A stretch of DNA of 64,000 nt from CAYVSF01 sp046482855 (GTDB taxonomy: Bacteria > Bacteroidota > Bacteroidia > Bacteroidales > UBA12077), in NCBI GenBank assembly GCA_046482855.1, contig JAWOEH010000202.1, forward strand, positions 47,946 through 111,945, given 5' to 3'. Below, one piece after another: positions 44,468 through 52,192 of this stretch. The position numbers and the translations under genes are program-made. The notes beneath the pieces are model-generated. The model was not told the origin of the DNA. It was given only the letters and a program-made list of their open reading frames with translations, and ran no database searches. Position 1 is the stretch's first letter, and every line of letters starts with the position of its first letter.

Positions 44468-45571
44468 CTACTTTGCCTTCTCAAAGCGAACCTCAAATAA
44501 TTTGGGCCAACGTTTCCCGGTCAACAGAAAGGTTTCTGTATCGGCTTTATAAGCGATGCCATTGAGCACATTATCTCTGTCGGCACGGTATTGCTCTGGC
44601 ACCAATTGCGAGCAATCAATACGCCTTAACACCCTCCCGCTTTCTGGTTCAATAACAAGTACATCAGATGTTTGCCATACATTGGCATAAAGCAAGCCAT
44701 TAACATATTCCAACTCGTTAAGCATCTCCACCGGCCCCTCATGATTCCACACCTCCTGGCGTGCCACTTCACCAAAGTAACCGGGCTCCAGGAAATACAA
44801 AGTGGCAGTTCCATCACTCATCAACAGGTGCTCTCCATCAAAAGTGATGCCCCAACCATCGTATGGGTACTGAACCTTTTGAAGGAGCTGAAAGGATTCC
44901 TGATCGTAAACAAAACCAATTTTCGATCGCCAGGTGAGTTGAATAATTTTATCATCATAAGCAGCGATGCCTTCTCCAAAGTATCGCTCTGGGATGCTCA
45001 AACTCTCAATTACTGAGCCACTGGCAAGATCCACCTTTCGTAGCGAAGACTCCCCATATTGCCCGGTTCCCTCGTATAATCGTCCCTCATGCATAAACAA
45101 CCCTTGCGTATAAGCAGCCGGATCGTGTGGATAACTTCGTATCACTTTGCACGAATAGCGCTCAGGAACAATATCGGAAGCTAACTTTACACGCAAATTA
45201 TCGGATTCTGTTTCCTTGTTATAATAAGAAATCATTCGTATATGTTGGATCCCTACTGCGGCCCCTTTGGTTTCTATGGTAAAAGAGACCGCCTTACCTG
45301 ACAGGGTAGCTAGTTTGTGGCCATTAAACTGAACAACAGAAGAATCAGCAGGCTGCCGACGCGTCCACGTCAATTGGATCGTATCACCTAAAGTATATAA
45401 ACGACTTTGCGCAGGATAGGTAAAGGAAAGATAATTGATATCTTTTGTTGTTTGCGAAGCTGCCGGAGCAGCGTTCTCTTGCTTTTCCTTCGACGGCCCT
45501 TGTTGACCATTACAGCTCATCAAAGCTATCATCAGCGTTAATGCCAAACTTGTAAGCACGGATTTATTCAT
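44468..45571 (-). CDS. Glutaminyl-peptide cyclotransferase-like lipoprotein
   Basis: The 367-residue product (ATG 45571) carries a lipoprotein signal (MNKSVLTSLALTLMIALMSC) and, after a linker, a domain of about 270 residues with the beta-propeller pattern of plant-type glutaminyl cyclase: YPHDPAAYTQGLFMHEGRLY, GLYANVWQTSDVLVIEPESG in part (NGLLYANVWQTSDVLVIEPE), VLNGIAYKADTETFLLTGKR. Such enzymes turn N-terminal Gln into pyroglutamate, and T9SS-bearing Bacteroidota use them on exported proteins. It begins inside the end of the HAD gene, so the two are coupled. Confidence 0.88.
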   Translation of the reverse strand: MNKSVLTSLALTLMIALMSCNGQQGPSKEKQENAAPAASQTTKDINYLSFTYPAQSRLYTLGDTIQLTWTRRQPADSSVVQFNGHKLATLSGKAVSFTIETKGAAVGIQHIRMISYYNKETESDNLRVKLASDIVPERYSCKVIRSYPHDPAAYTQGLFMHEGRLYEGTGQYGESSLRKVDLASGSVIESLSIPERYFGEGIAAYDDKIIQLTWRSKIGFVYDQESFQLLQKVQYPYDGWGITFDGEHLLMSDGTATLYFLEPGYFGEVARQEVWNHEGPVEMLNELEYVNGLLYANVWQTSDVLVIEPESGRVLRRIDCSQLVPEQYRADRDNVLNGIAYKADTETFLLTGKRWPKLFEVRFEKAK

Positions 45572-45591
45572 CATTGTATCAATTAAAATGT

Positions 45592-46047
45592 TCAAGGGTT
45601 ACGCCTTCGGGAGTTACCGCCGAAAAGCTGCCGGATCTTCCCGGATAACCCTCTGTTTTGTTTTATTTTCCGATATTGTTGTTGCGGATCCTCTTCAAAA
45701 CTGTTGGGATTTAACATATGCCAAATCTCTCCCCAACCTGGAAAGCCACCTACGTTGCGATCATCAATATAAACATCTGCATCAATTTTACGTGAAATGG
45801 ACTCGTCAAAAATCTCTTCGGGATAACTCTTGTTTATAGCATAAAACTCAATGCCATTTTTCGCACAAAACTGCACAGCCTCCTCAAGAGGTTTCCCCGA
45901 GCGAAAGGTCCACAAAATTAGTATATGTCCTTCCTTTTGCAACGCTTTTAGGGTTTCAAATGCAAACAGTTTAGGTTTTCCTATTTTCGGATATTCGTGT
46001 TCAACAATCGTTCCATCAAAATCAACTGCAATTTTGAGCATAAGCAT
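45592..46047 (-). CDS. HAD-superfamily hydrolase, BT0820-like
   Basis: The 151-residue product has HAD motif I AVDFDGTIVEHEYP with the DxD nucleophile pair, motif II ILWTFRSGKPLEEAV, motif III region and motif IV VYIDDRNVGGFPGWGE. It lacks a large cap domain, so it is a small-cap hydrolase acting on a phosphorylated small molecule; the substrate is unknown. The C-terminal tail is basic (GGNSRRRNP). Its stop overlaps the start region of the glutaminyl cyclase gene. Confidence 0.88.
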   Translation of the reverse strand: MLMLKIAVDFDGTIVEHEYPKIGKPKLFAFETLKALQKEGHILILWTFRSGKPLEEAVQFCAKNGIEFYAINKSYPEEIFDESISRKIDADVYIDDRNVGGFPGWGEIWHMLNPNSFEEDPQQQYRKIKQNRGLSGKIRQLFGGNSRRRNP

Positions 46048-46155
46048 TAAAGTTTAAGCGAAGATAACCAATTCCTTGGCATCACACAAAAAAGGAAAAT
46101 AACTACTTGGCGATGAAAATAATGCAAAATAGCCGTAAATGTATCCGGAATCCGT

Positions 46156-46163
46156 TATTTTTG
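46156..46163 (+). promoter_or_regulatory. Promoter -7 box of pssA-purS
   Basis: TATTTTTG matches TAnnTTTG and ends 19 bases before the pssA ATG. A clear -33 element is not seen. Confidence 0.5.
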
Positions 46164-46182
46164 TGTATTAAAAGCCATAAAT

Positions 46183-46926
46183 ATGCATCATTCTCTAAAA
46201 AAACATATTCCCAATCTCATCACATTGATGAATTTAGGTTCGGGTGTATTTGCCATACTGGCAGCCACCGAGCATGAAATGGGTATCGCTGTTGCGTTTA
46301 TTCTGTTAGCTGCTGTATTCGACTTCCTTGATGGGTTAGCAGCCCGAGCATTACATGTGGTTTCTGACATAGGCAAACAACTTGACTCCCTGGCGGATTT
46401 GGTAAGCTTTGGTGTAGCTCCGGCATTTATATGCATGAGCTTGTTAAAGTTGCTCCTTTTTGGCTCCGGAAACTATCCCGAAATATTAGCATTAGGCGAT
46501 GCCCTAATTCTGTTTTCGCCTATTCTCATTCCGCTGTTTTCGGCTTACCGGCTTGCAAAGTTCAATGTCGACACTCGACAGACCACCCATTTTCATGGCC
46601 TGCCAACACCCGCTAACGCCCTGTTTTTTACATCCTTTGCGCTTATCTACCTCTACCAACCTGCCTATAATTTATGGTTGGAAGGACTTGCTTCAATATT
46701 TCCAATTATTGTATTGATCTTTTCTATTCTTATGGTATCCGATATCCGCATGTTTTCCCTCAAATTCAAGGATTGGGGCTTTAGTGCCAACAAATTTCGC
46801 TATCTTTTTCTTGGGGGATCTGCAATATTATTAATATCATTGCATGCAATTGCCATACCGATGGTCGTTGTTCTTTATATAGTTATGTCAGGAATTACTA
46901 ATCTTATCAATCGCAAACACTCATAA
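46183..46926 (+). CDS. pssA: CDP-diacylglycerol--serine O-phosphatidyltransferase
   Basis: This inner-membrane enzyme makes phosphatidylserine, the substrate of Psd whose gene is at 54938. The 247-residue product has the CDP-alcohol phosphotransferase motif D-G-x2-A-R-x8-G-x3-D-x3-D, seen in DFLDGLAARALHVVSDIGKQ followed by LDSLADLV, and about seven membrane spans. It is 2 bases upstream of purS, an unusual pairing of phospholipid and purine genes. Confidence 0.94.
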   Translation: MHHSLKKHIPNLITLMNLGSGVFAILAATEHEMGIAVAFILLAAVFDFLDGLAARALHVVSDIGKQLDSLADLVSFGVAPAFICMSLLKLLLFGSGNYPEILALGDALILFSPILIPLFSAYRLAKFNVDTRQTTHFHGLPTPANALFFTSFALIYLYQPAYNLWLEGLASIFPIIVLIFSILMVSDIRMFSLKFKDWGFSANKFRYLFLGGSAILLISLHAIAIPMVVVLYIVMSGITNLINRKHS

Positions 46927-46928
46927 CA

Positions 46929-47183
46929 ATGAAATTTACTGCCGACATCAATGTAATGCCCTTGAAAAACCTGTTGGATCCCCAAGGGAAAGCTGTGACA
47001 AACAGCATACATAACATGGGGTACAAAGAGGTAGCCAATGTACGTATTGGAAAGCACATGACCCTGGAAATAGATGCCAACACCGAGGAAGAGGCAATGG
47101 CCCGTGTAAATGAGCTTTGCTCAAAAATCCTCTCCAATCCGGTAATGGAAGGATATGAATACACAATAAAAGCAGCTGAATAA
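46929..47183 (+). CDS. purS: Phosphoribosylformylglycinamidine synthase subunit PurS
   Basis: PurS is the small bridging subunit that joins PurQ and small PurL in the three-subunit FGAM synthase. The 84 residues have the family core MKFTADINVMPLKNLLDPQG, the GYKEVANVRIGKHMTLEID stretch and an ending CSKILSNPVMEGYEY. Its presence says that this organism uses the split PurSQL enzyme rather than the single-chain form. It ends 2 bases before the convergent aro gene. Confidence 0.92.
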   Translation: MKFTADINVMPLKNLLDPQGKAVTNSIHNMGYKEVANVRIGKHMTLEIDANTEEEAMARVNELCSKILSNPVMEGYEYTIKAAE

Positions 47184-47184
47184 A

Positions 47185-48279
47185 CTAGCGCTTCTTTTTT
47201 AACATCTGCATCACTTCAGTTTGCCGCATAATTGATTCTTTATGCACAAGCTGAAGTATTTTGCGGATAAAATCTTCCCGTAACCCCAGTTCCTTGCCTT
47301 GACGTGTTCTACTTCGGAGCATCTCTTCCCATCGACGCAATTGTAACACCGATACCTGGGATTCCTCTTTTGCATTTGCTATTTCTTCAACAACTTCCAT
47401 GCGCTTACCCAAGAGCTCCAACATCTGTTGGTCAATGGAGTCGATACGGCTACGCAAGGCATCCAGAACAGTAAAGAATTCAGGATTATGCGCAGCTTCC
47501 CCTCGATATTGCAAGTCGTTTAATAAAGAAAAAAAAGCCGCGGGAGTTATTTGCTGGCGTGCATCGCTCAATGCTTCCGAGGGATGATTATGGACCTCCA
47601 CCATTAATCCTCGCATATTCATATCCAATGCCCGTTGAGAAATATCCGCAATGTACTGCGGATCTCCGGATATATGGCTAGGATCGGATAATACAGGCAA
47701 GTTGTGAAAATGAGACTGGAGTTCAATAGCCAACTCCCACTTAGGAATATTCCGCAGGGGCGTAGGTTCAAAAGGATAAAACCCTCGATGTACAGCTCCG
47801 AGCTTGCGCACCCCTGAAGCGTAAAACCGCTCCAAGGCTCCCATCCAAAGTGGCAAATCAGGATTTATGGGGTTTTTCACTAATACAGGAACATCATGTC
47901 CTCTTAAGGCCTCGGCTAAAGCTTGTACCGAAAAGGGATTGGAAGTGGTACGAGCGCCAACCCACAAAATATCGACACCAGCGGAAAGGGCCGCCTCCAC
48001 ATGTTCTGGCTCAGCGACTTCAGTAGCCACTCGCAGGTGGGTGGTTTCTTTCACTTCGCGTAGCCATTCCAACGCTTTAACTCCCTTGCCCTCAAATTGC
48101 CCGGGCCGTGTTCGCGGTTTCCAAACGCCTGCACGAAATACTTGCACACGCTTATCAGTTGCCAATTGTCTGGCTGTATCCAACACCTGTTCCCTACTCT
48201 CGGCGCTACAAGGCCCTGCAATTATAAGCGGCTCGCGAAAATCAACAAACCAATCGGCTATGGATAGTATCCCCTTCAT
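47185..48279 (-). CDS. Bifunctional DAHP synthase / chorismate mutase (type II)
   Basis: From the ATG at 48279 (MKGILSIADWFVDFREPLII) the 364-residue product has an N-terminal DAHP synthase barrel of the Bacillus AroA type (IAGPCSAESREQVLDTARQL, KPRTRPGQFEGKG, VLSDPSHISGDP, GLMVEVHNHPSEALSDARQQ) and a C-terminal AroQ chorismate mutase (about 275-364: LDALRSRIDSIDQQMLELLG, KRMEVVEEIA). Such fusions let chorismate or prephenate feedback-inhibit DAHP synthase. A TTG at 48321 would add 14 residues and lies next to a promoter element, so I do not use it. Confidence 0.93.
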   Translation of the reverse strand: MKGILSIADWFVDFREPLIIAGPCSAESREQVLDTARQLATDKRVQVFRAGVWKPRTRPGQFEGKGVKALEWLREVKETTHLRVATEVAEPEHVEAALSAGVDILWVGARTTSNPFSVQALAEALRGHDVPVLVKNPINPDLPLWMGALERFYASGVRKLGAVHRGFYPFEPTPLRNIPKWELAIELQSHFHNLPVLSDPSHISGDPQYIADISQRALDMNMRGLMVEVHNHPSEALSDARQQITPAAFFSLLNDLQYRGEAAHNPEFFTVLDALRSRIDSIDQQMLELLGKRMEVVEEIANAKEESQVSVLQLRRWEEMLRSRTRQGKELGLREDFIRKILQLVHKESIMRQTEVMQMLKKKR

Positions 48280-48308
48280 AAGCTCTCTAAAACTCAATAT
48301 TAAGTGCG

Positions 48309-48316
48309 CAAAAGTA
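48309..48316 (-). promoter_or_regulatory. Promoter -7 box of the DAHP synthase gene
   Basis: On the minus strand TACTTTTG (48316-48309) matches TAnnTTTG and lies 30 bases upstream of the ATG at 48279. The region upstream is the terminator of the cytochrome bd operon, so this gene has its own transcript. Confidence 0.5.
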
Positions 48317-48332
48317 GGCAATAAATATAAAA

Positions 48333-48354
48333 AATGGGAGCCTCTGCTCCCATT
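48333..48354 (-). terminator. Terminator of the cytochrome bd operon
   Basis: On the minus strand ATGGGAGC-AGAG-GCTCCCAT is an 8-bp perfect stem followed by TTTTTTATA. It lies 4 bases downstream of the small ORF that ends at 48358. Confidence 0.92.
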
Positions 48355-48357
48355 TAA

Positions 48358-48477
48358 CTATGAGGCATCGGCCTCTTGATTTTGTTCTTCGTATCGTTTT
48401 ATAGCGTAAAGCGAGGCGCGATAGCTTATCCATAAAAATACCGGCCAGGTGGCTAACCATATAATCTCTTGTAGCAT
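48358..48477 (-). CDS. 39-residue single-span membrane protein after cydB (CydX-like)
   Basis: An ATG at 48477 opens a 39-codon frame ending at TAG (48360-48358): MLQEIIWLATWPVFLWISYR followed by ASLYAIKRYEEQNQEADAS. It has one Trp-rich hydrophobic span and a charged tail, like the small CydX/YnhF-type subunits that stabilise the haems of cytochrome bd. It lies 15 bases downstream of cydB and directly before the operon terminator. It has no clear sequence likeness to Escherichia coli CydX, so the role is by position and size. Confidence 0.75.
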   Translation of the reverse strand: MLQEIIWLATWPVFLWISYRASLYAIKRYEEQNQEADAS

Positions 48478-48492
48478 AATGATAACTCCTTT

Positions 48493-49623
48493 TTAATAAA
48501 CATGTGATTCTTCATTCATCTCATCTTCATCGATCTTCTTATTATTTATAGCCTTCCAGGCAAAGAAAATGTACGTAAACACAAAGGGTACCATAAGTGA
48601 AACATACGACATTACCGTTAAAGTAAACTCACTGGAAGAGGCATTTTGTATGGTTAAAGAACTTTGGAGATCGAAGGTTGAGGGATAAAAAGCGGTGTTA
48701 TTGAGTCCTGCAACCAAAAAGAGAGACAACACCGTTAGCACAACTCCGGGAGCTGCCCACCAAAAGGCTTTCGACCCGGAAGTGAAAATTCCTTTACCAA
48801 TACCGAATAATACCAGGACAACACCAGCCAAAAACATAACCGATACAACAGGCATGTCCAGAAAGTTATGAAGATACTTGTACGGCTCCATATAAACCTC
48901 CTGCGTTGCGGGATTTACCGCAAATCCATCGCGCACCAATAACCAAACCAAGAAAGTCAGAAAAAAAACAAGGAAAGGTACAGCATTATACCAAAGTTGT
49001 TTTTTTGTCCGATGGATAATCTCTTCCTGTTCAATGCTGTTTTGAAAATAAAGAATCCCCATTACACGTGCCAGGAAAAAAACAGCTAACCCTAATGCAA
49101 GGTTGTGTAAACTCAATGCCTCTTCCAACCCACGGGCAGCTCCTTCCCATCGACTTTGATTAAGATCATTCACAAAAAACTCAGAACCGGTAAAGAAAGT
49201 ACCCACGGCCACTCCTAACAATAGAGTTCCAAGGACCCCATTAATCAGCAAGAAGGTTTCAAAAACCCTGGCGCCAAAAAAATTATTGGGTTTAGACCGA
49301 TATTCATAAGAAATTGCCTGAATAATAAAGGCAAAAAGTATAAGCATCCAAACCCAGTAGGCACCGCCAAAGCTAGTGGCGTAAAATAGCGGGAAAGAGG
49401 CAAAGAAAGCCCCACCAAAGGTCACAAGGGTAGTAAAGGTAAATTCCCATTTACGTCCAAGGGTATTCACCAACATGCGACGTTGCATATCAGTCTTACC
49501 CAATGTATAAATAAGGGTTTGCCCCCCCTGAACAAACATTAGAAATACCAGTACAGCTCCCAACAGGGAGATGATTACCCACCAATATTGTTGTAATACA
49601 AGATATGAAAAGCTATCAAACAT
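48493..49623 (-). CDS. cydB: Cytochrome bd ubiquinol oxidase subunit II
   Basis: CydB is the structural partner of CydA in the inner-membrane cytochrome bd oxidase. The 376 residues form about nine spans; recognisable stretches are YWWVIISLLGAVLVFLMFVQ, GGQTLIYTLGKTDMQRRMLV and NTLGRKWEFTFTTLVTFGGA. It starts 1 base after cydA and is followed by a small membrane ORF. Confidence 0.95.
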   Translation of the reverse strand: MFDSFSYLVLQQYWWVIISLLGAVLVFLMFVQGGQTLIYTLGKTDMQRRMLVNTLGRKWEFTFTTLVTFGGAFFASFPLFYATSFGGAYWVWMLILFAFIIQAISYEYRSKPNNFFGARVFETFLLINGVLGTLLLGVAVGTFFTGSEFFVNDLNQSRWEGAARGLEEALSLHNLALGLAVFFLARVMGILYFQNSIEQEEIIHRTKKQLWYNAVPFLVFFLTFLVWLLVRDGFAVNPATQEVYMEPYKYLHNFLDMPVVSVMFLAGVVLVLFGIGKGIFTSGSKAFWWAAPGVVLTVLSLFLVAGLNNTAFYPSTFDLQSSLTIQNASSSEFTLTVMSYVSLMVPFVFTYIFFAWKAINNKKIDEDEMNEESHVY

Positions 49624-49624
49624 A

Positions 49625-51190
49625 TTATTTTCCTCCGTCTTTAGGTCCTAGTTTAATTTGCGTGGTCAGGATCTTCACCTCGGCAATAAGTAACCCGGTA
49701 AAAATAAGGGCAAAAAGCCAAAAAGTGATCTGCACAGCACTGGCATCAATTTGCGAAACGGCAGCCACTGTCGGAAGAATATCCTGAATAGTCCAGGGTT
49801 GGCGTCCTACCTCTGCCACAATCCATCCGGACATGGACGCAATGTATGCCAACGGAATAGTGATTACAGCCAGCCGTAGGAACCATTTGGTCTCGATAAG
49901 TTTTCGACGATAAACCAGGAACAAGGCTAAGGCAAAAAAGGCAATAAAATAAAAGCCCAAAGCTACCATAATGTGAAAACTATAGAAAGTAAGGGGTACA
50001 TTGGGAATAATGCTTGCCGGATCGTTCAGGTAACCGTAACCAAAATACTGAAAGTTATCCTGTAAAATAGCAAGCGCCTCTTGTGCACCGGCTTCATCTC
50101 CCTTTTTTTTAAGCTTTTTATACTCACCCAAGGCAAGCACAGCCTTTCGTCCCTGTTTCATTTTCTCTTCGGCTGAAGGGGCTATTTGGGTATTCCCGTT
50201 CTCATCGATATATTCATAGCCTCCTTCCACTAAATCTTTAACCCCGGGGACAAAGGCATTAAAATCCCGGTAACCTAAGAAGGAGAGCAATTTGGGTATC
50301 TCCACTTTGAAAACATAAGCATCCTTGTCGTCATTGTACTCTTTGCCTGGGGTGGTCATCCCTACCATGACAAGACCGGCGCCCTCCTGCCCTTCATAAA
50401 GGCCTTCCATGGCAGCCAACTTCATGGGTTGCTTTTGTGCCACTTCGTATGCCGACTTATCGCCACTATAAGTGAGGTATAAACTTGAAAGCAAACCAAA
50501 TACTGCTGCAATAATAATGCTATGACGAGCCATCTCCTTCTCACGGCCTTTTAATAAGAACCAGGCACTAATGCCAATCACAAAAATGGCCGCCAAAACA
50601 TAACCTGAAGCTACGGTGTGTACAAACTTGCTGATGGCAACCGGAGAAAAAAGCACCTCCCAAAAATTAAGCATTTCATTGCGAGCCGTATCCGGATTAA
50701 AATGCATGCCCGTAGGAAACTGCATCCACCCATTGGCCACTAAGATCCACAAGGCTGATAAATTAGATCCCACAGCCACTAACCAGGTTGAAAGTAAGTG
50801 AAATCGTTTGCTAATTTTATTCCAACCAAAAAACATAACGGCTATAAAGGTGGATTCTAAAAAGAATGCCATAATCCCTTCAATGGCCAAAGGGGCTCCA
50901 AAAATATCACCTACAAACCAAGAGTAATTAGACCAGTTAGTTCCAAACTCAAACTCCAAAATCAGGCCTGTGGCAACACCAATAGCGAAATTCACCCCAA
51001 AAAGGGTCATCCAAAATTTAGTAGTACGTTTCCATTTAGGATTGCCCGTCTTAACATATAAGCTTTCCATAAAAGCCATAATGAAGGACAGCCCCAGAGT
51101 TAAAGGCACAAAGAGCCAATGGTACATAGCCGTAAGGGCAAACTGGCCCCGTGACCAATCCACCAAAGACAAGTCTACGTTTTCAATCAT
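49625..51190 (-). CDS. cydA: Cytochrome bd ubiquinol oxidase subunit I
   Basis: CydA binds the three haems and the quinol. The 521 residues show the conserved His24 in FALTAMYHWLFVPLTLGLSF, the quinol-binding loop GDKSAYEVAQKQPMKLAAME and a long inserted Q loop (about residues 255-365), which is the long type also seen in Escherichia coli, then the second half with SFHIMVALGFYF and MSGWIVAEVGRQPWTIQDIL. It overlaps the DUF4492 gene by 8 bases. A bd oxidase here fits an organism that removes traces of oxygen. Confidence 0.96.
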   Translation of the reverse strand: MIENVDLSLVDWSRGQFALTAMYHWLFVPLTLGLSFIMAFMESLYVKTGNPKWKRTTKFWMTLFGVNFAIGVATGLILEFEFGTNWSNYSWFVGDIFGAPLAIEGIMAFFLESTFIAVMFFGWNKISKRFHLLSTWLVAVGSNLSALWILVANGWMQFPTGMHFNPDTARNEMLNFWEVLFSPVAISKFVHTVASGYVLAAIFVIGISAWFLLKGREKEMARHSIIIAAVFGLLSSLYLTYSGDKSAYEVAQKQPMKLAAMEGLYEGQEGAGLVMVGMTTPGKEYNDDKDAYVFKVEIPKLLSFLGYRDFNAFVPGVKDLVEGGYEYIDENGNTQIAPSAEEKMKQGRKAVLALGEYKKLKKKGDEAGAQEALAILQDNFQYFGYGYLNDPASIIPNVPLTFYSFHIMVALGFYFIAFFALALFLVYRRKLIETKWFLRLAVITIPLAYIASMSGWIVAEVGRQPWTIQDILPTVAAVSQIDASAVQITFWLFALIFTGLLIAEVKILTTQIKLGPKDGGK

Positions 51191-51422
51191 TGTCGTTTAT
51201 TTTTTTTGGTTTTGATAGTTGCTCAATTACATATTCGCTTCGCTCCTCATCGGTATCAAATCTACTCTCTAAAATATCGGGAAAGAAAAAGACTTTCAAA
51301 ATACCAAACATGAGAAATAGTTTCAGCAGGATGATTATCCACAACTTTTTGCCTACCGTCATCGAACTAAATCCCTCGTAATAAAAGCGAAAGACTCGAA
51401 CAATTAGATTTTCTCTCTTCAT
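51183..51422 (-). CDS. DUF4492 small membrane protein upstream of cydA
   Basis: The 79-residue product starts MKRENLIVRVFRFYYEGFSS and has one strong span (KLWIIILLKLFLMFGILKVF), then FFPDILESRF and an acidic tail. DUF4492 genes stand before cydAB in many Bacteroidota. The gene overlaps cydA by 8 bases, which shows translational coupling, so it probably is a subunit or assembly factor of the bd oxidase; this role is inference. Confidence 0.88.
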   Translation of the reverse strand: MKRENLIVRVFRFYYEGFSSMTVGKKLWIIILLKLFLMFGILKVFFFPDILESRFDTDEERSEYVIEQLSKPKKINDND

Positions 51423-51448
51423 ATTTCACCAATTCATTACCCGAATAT

Positions 51449-51460
51449 AAGAAATTTCTT
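51449..51460. repeat. 12-bp perfect palindrome upstream of the bd operon
   Basis: AAGAAATTTCTT lies 27 bases upstream of the DUF4492 ATG. It is AT-rich and short, so it may be a chance palindrome or an operator overlapping the promoter. A weak -7-like TATATTCG is next to it on the minus strand (51449-51442). Confidence 0.4.
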
Positions 51461-51481
51461 GTACATGAAGATAAAAAAAAA

Positions 51482-51502
51482 GAGTGACATGTTTTGTCAC
51501 TC
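51482..51502 (-). terminator. Hairpin with U run upstream of the bd operon
   Basis: GAGTGACA-N5-TGTCACTC is an 8-bp perfect stem followed on the minus strand by ten T. It ends the transcript of the T9SS cargo gene at 51530 and isolates the bd operon from it. Confidence 0.92.
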
Positions 51503-51529
51503 CTATGTTAGCGCATGTCTTTCAATGAC

Positions 51530-52144
51530 TTATCTATAAAGATGCAAGAATCCTTTTTTTACAGGTGATGAACCATCCAAAGCCTCCAAAACATAATAAT
51601 ACACACCCTGTTTCACTTCATCTCCAGCTTTATTGCGTCCGTCCCATGTAATCACCGGAGCTTTTCTTTCAAACACCACCATTCCGCTTCGTGAAAATAT
51701 AGTCATTTGGTAAACGGTAAATCCATCGGCAGGAATAATAAACAGATCATTAACGCCATCGCCGTTTGGCGAGAAAACATTGGGCACATCGGATGAAGCA
51801 CCAAGAGTTATGCTAAGGGTTTGGGAAAACTCAATCCCGGAGCTCAATTCCTCGGCAAAGAAAGTTATCGTATGCTCACCCAGCTTGTTGAATGTATACT
51901 GCATGGCAGGTGTTGTATCCGTAAAAGTTTCATCATCGAATTTCCAGGAAAACACATATTCTGTTCTATCCTCACTGGTAAAATGATTTTCATCAGATGC
52001 CAGAAAGTAAGTTCCTTTCACATTAACCACTCGGGTAGGTACACCAATCTCCATGTCAATAGCCACACTATCAACCTGAGCATCAATAGTTTTAACTCCT
52101 ATTAAAAGGAAGAGAATTGAAATAAATACTTTACTATTTTTCAT
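51530..52144 (-). CDS. Small T9SS cargo protein with PKD and CHU_C domains
   Basis: The 204-residue product (ATG 52144) has a signal peptide (MKNSKVFISILFLLIGVKTI, then DAQ), one PKD-like beta domain (about 25-115: FSWKFDDETFTDTTPAMQYT, FNKLGEHTITFFAEE) and the T9SS type B sorting domain (about 118-204: VPNVFSPNGDGVNDLFII, MTIFSRSGMVVFERKAP, WDGRNKAGDEVKQGVYYYVL). It is shorter than most cargo, containing little besides the sorting domain and one PKD. It lies upstream of the strong terminator at 51482. Confidence 0.88.
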   Translation of the reverse strand: MKNSKVFISILFLLIGVKTIDAQVDSVAIDMEIGVPTRVVNVKGTYFLASDENHFTSEDRTEYVFSWKFDDETFTDTTPAMQYTFNKLGEHTITFFAEELSSGIEFSQTLSITLGASSDVPNVFSPNGDGVNDLFIIPADGFTVYQMTIFSRSGMVVFERKAPVITWDGRNKAGDEVKQGVYYYVLEALDGSSPVKKGFLHLYR

Positions 52145-52192
52145 TAACCTGCTTTTGGTCACGTAAATATATAAAAAGACCTATGGAATAAA

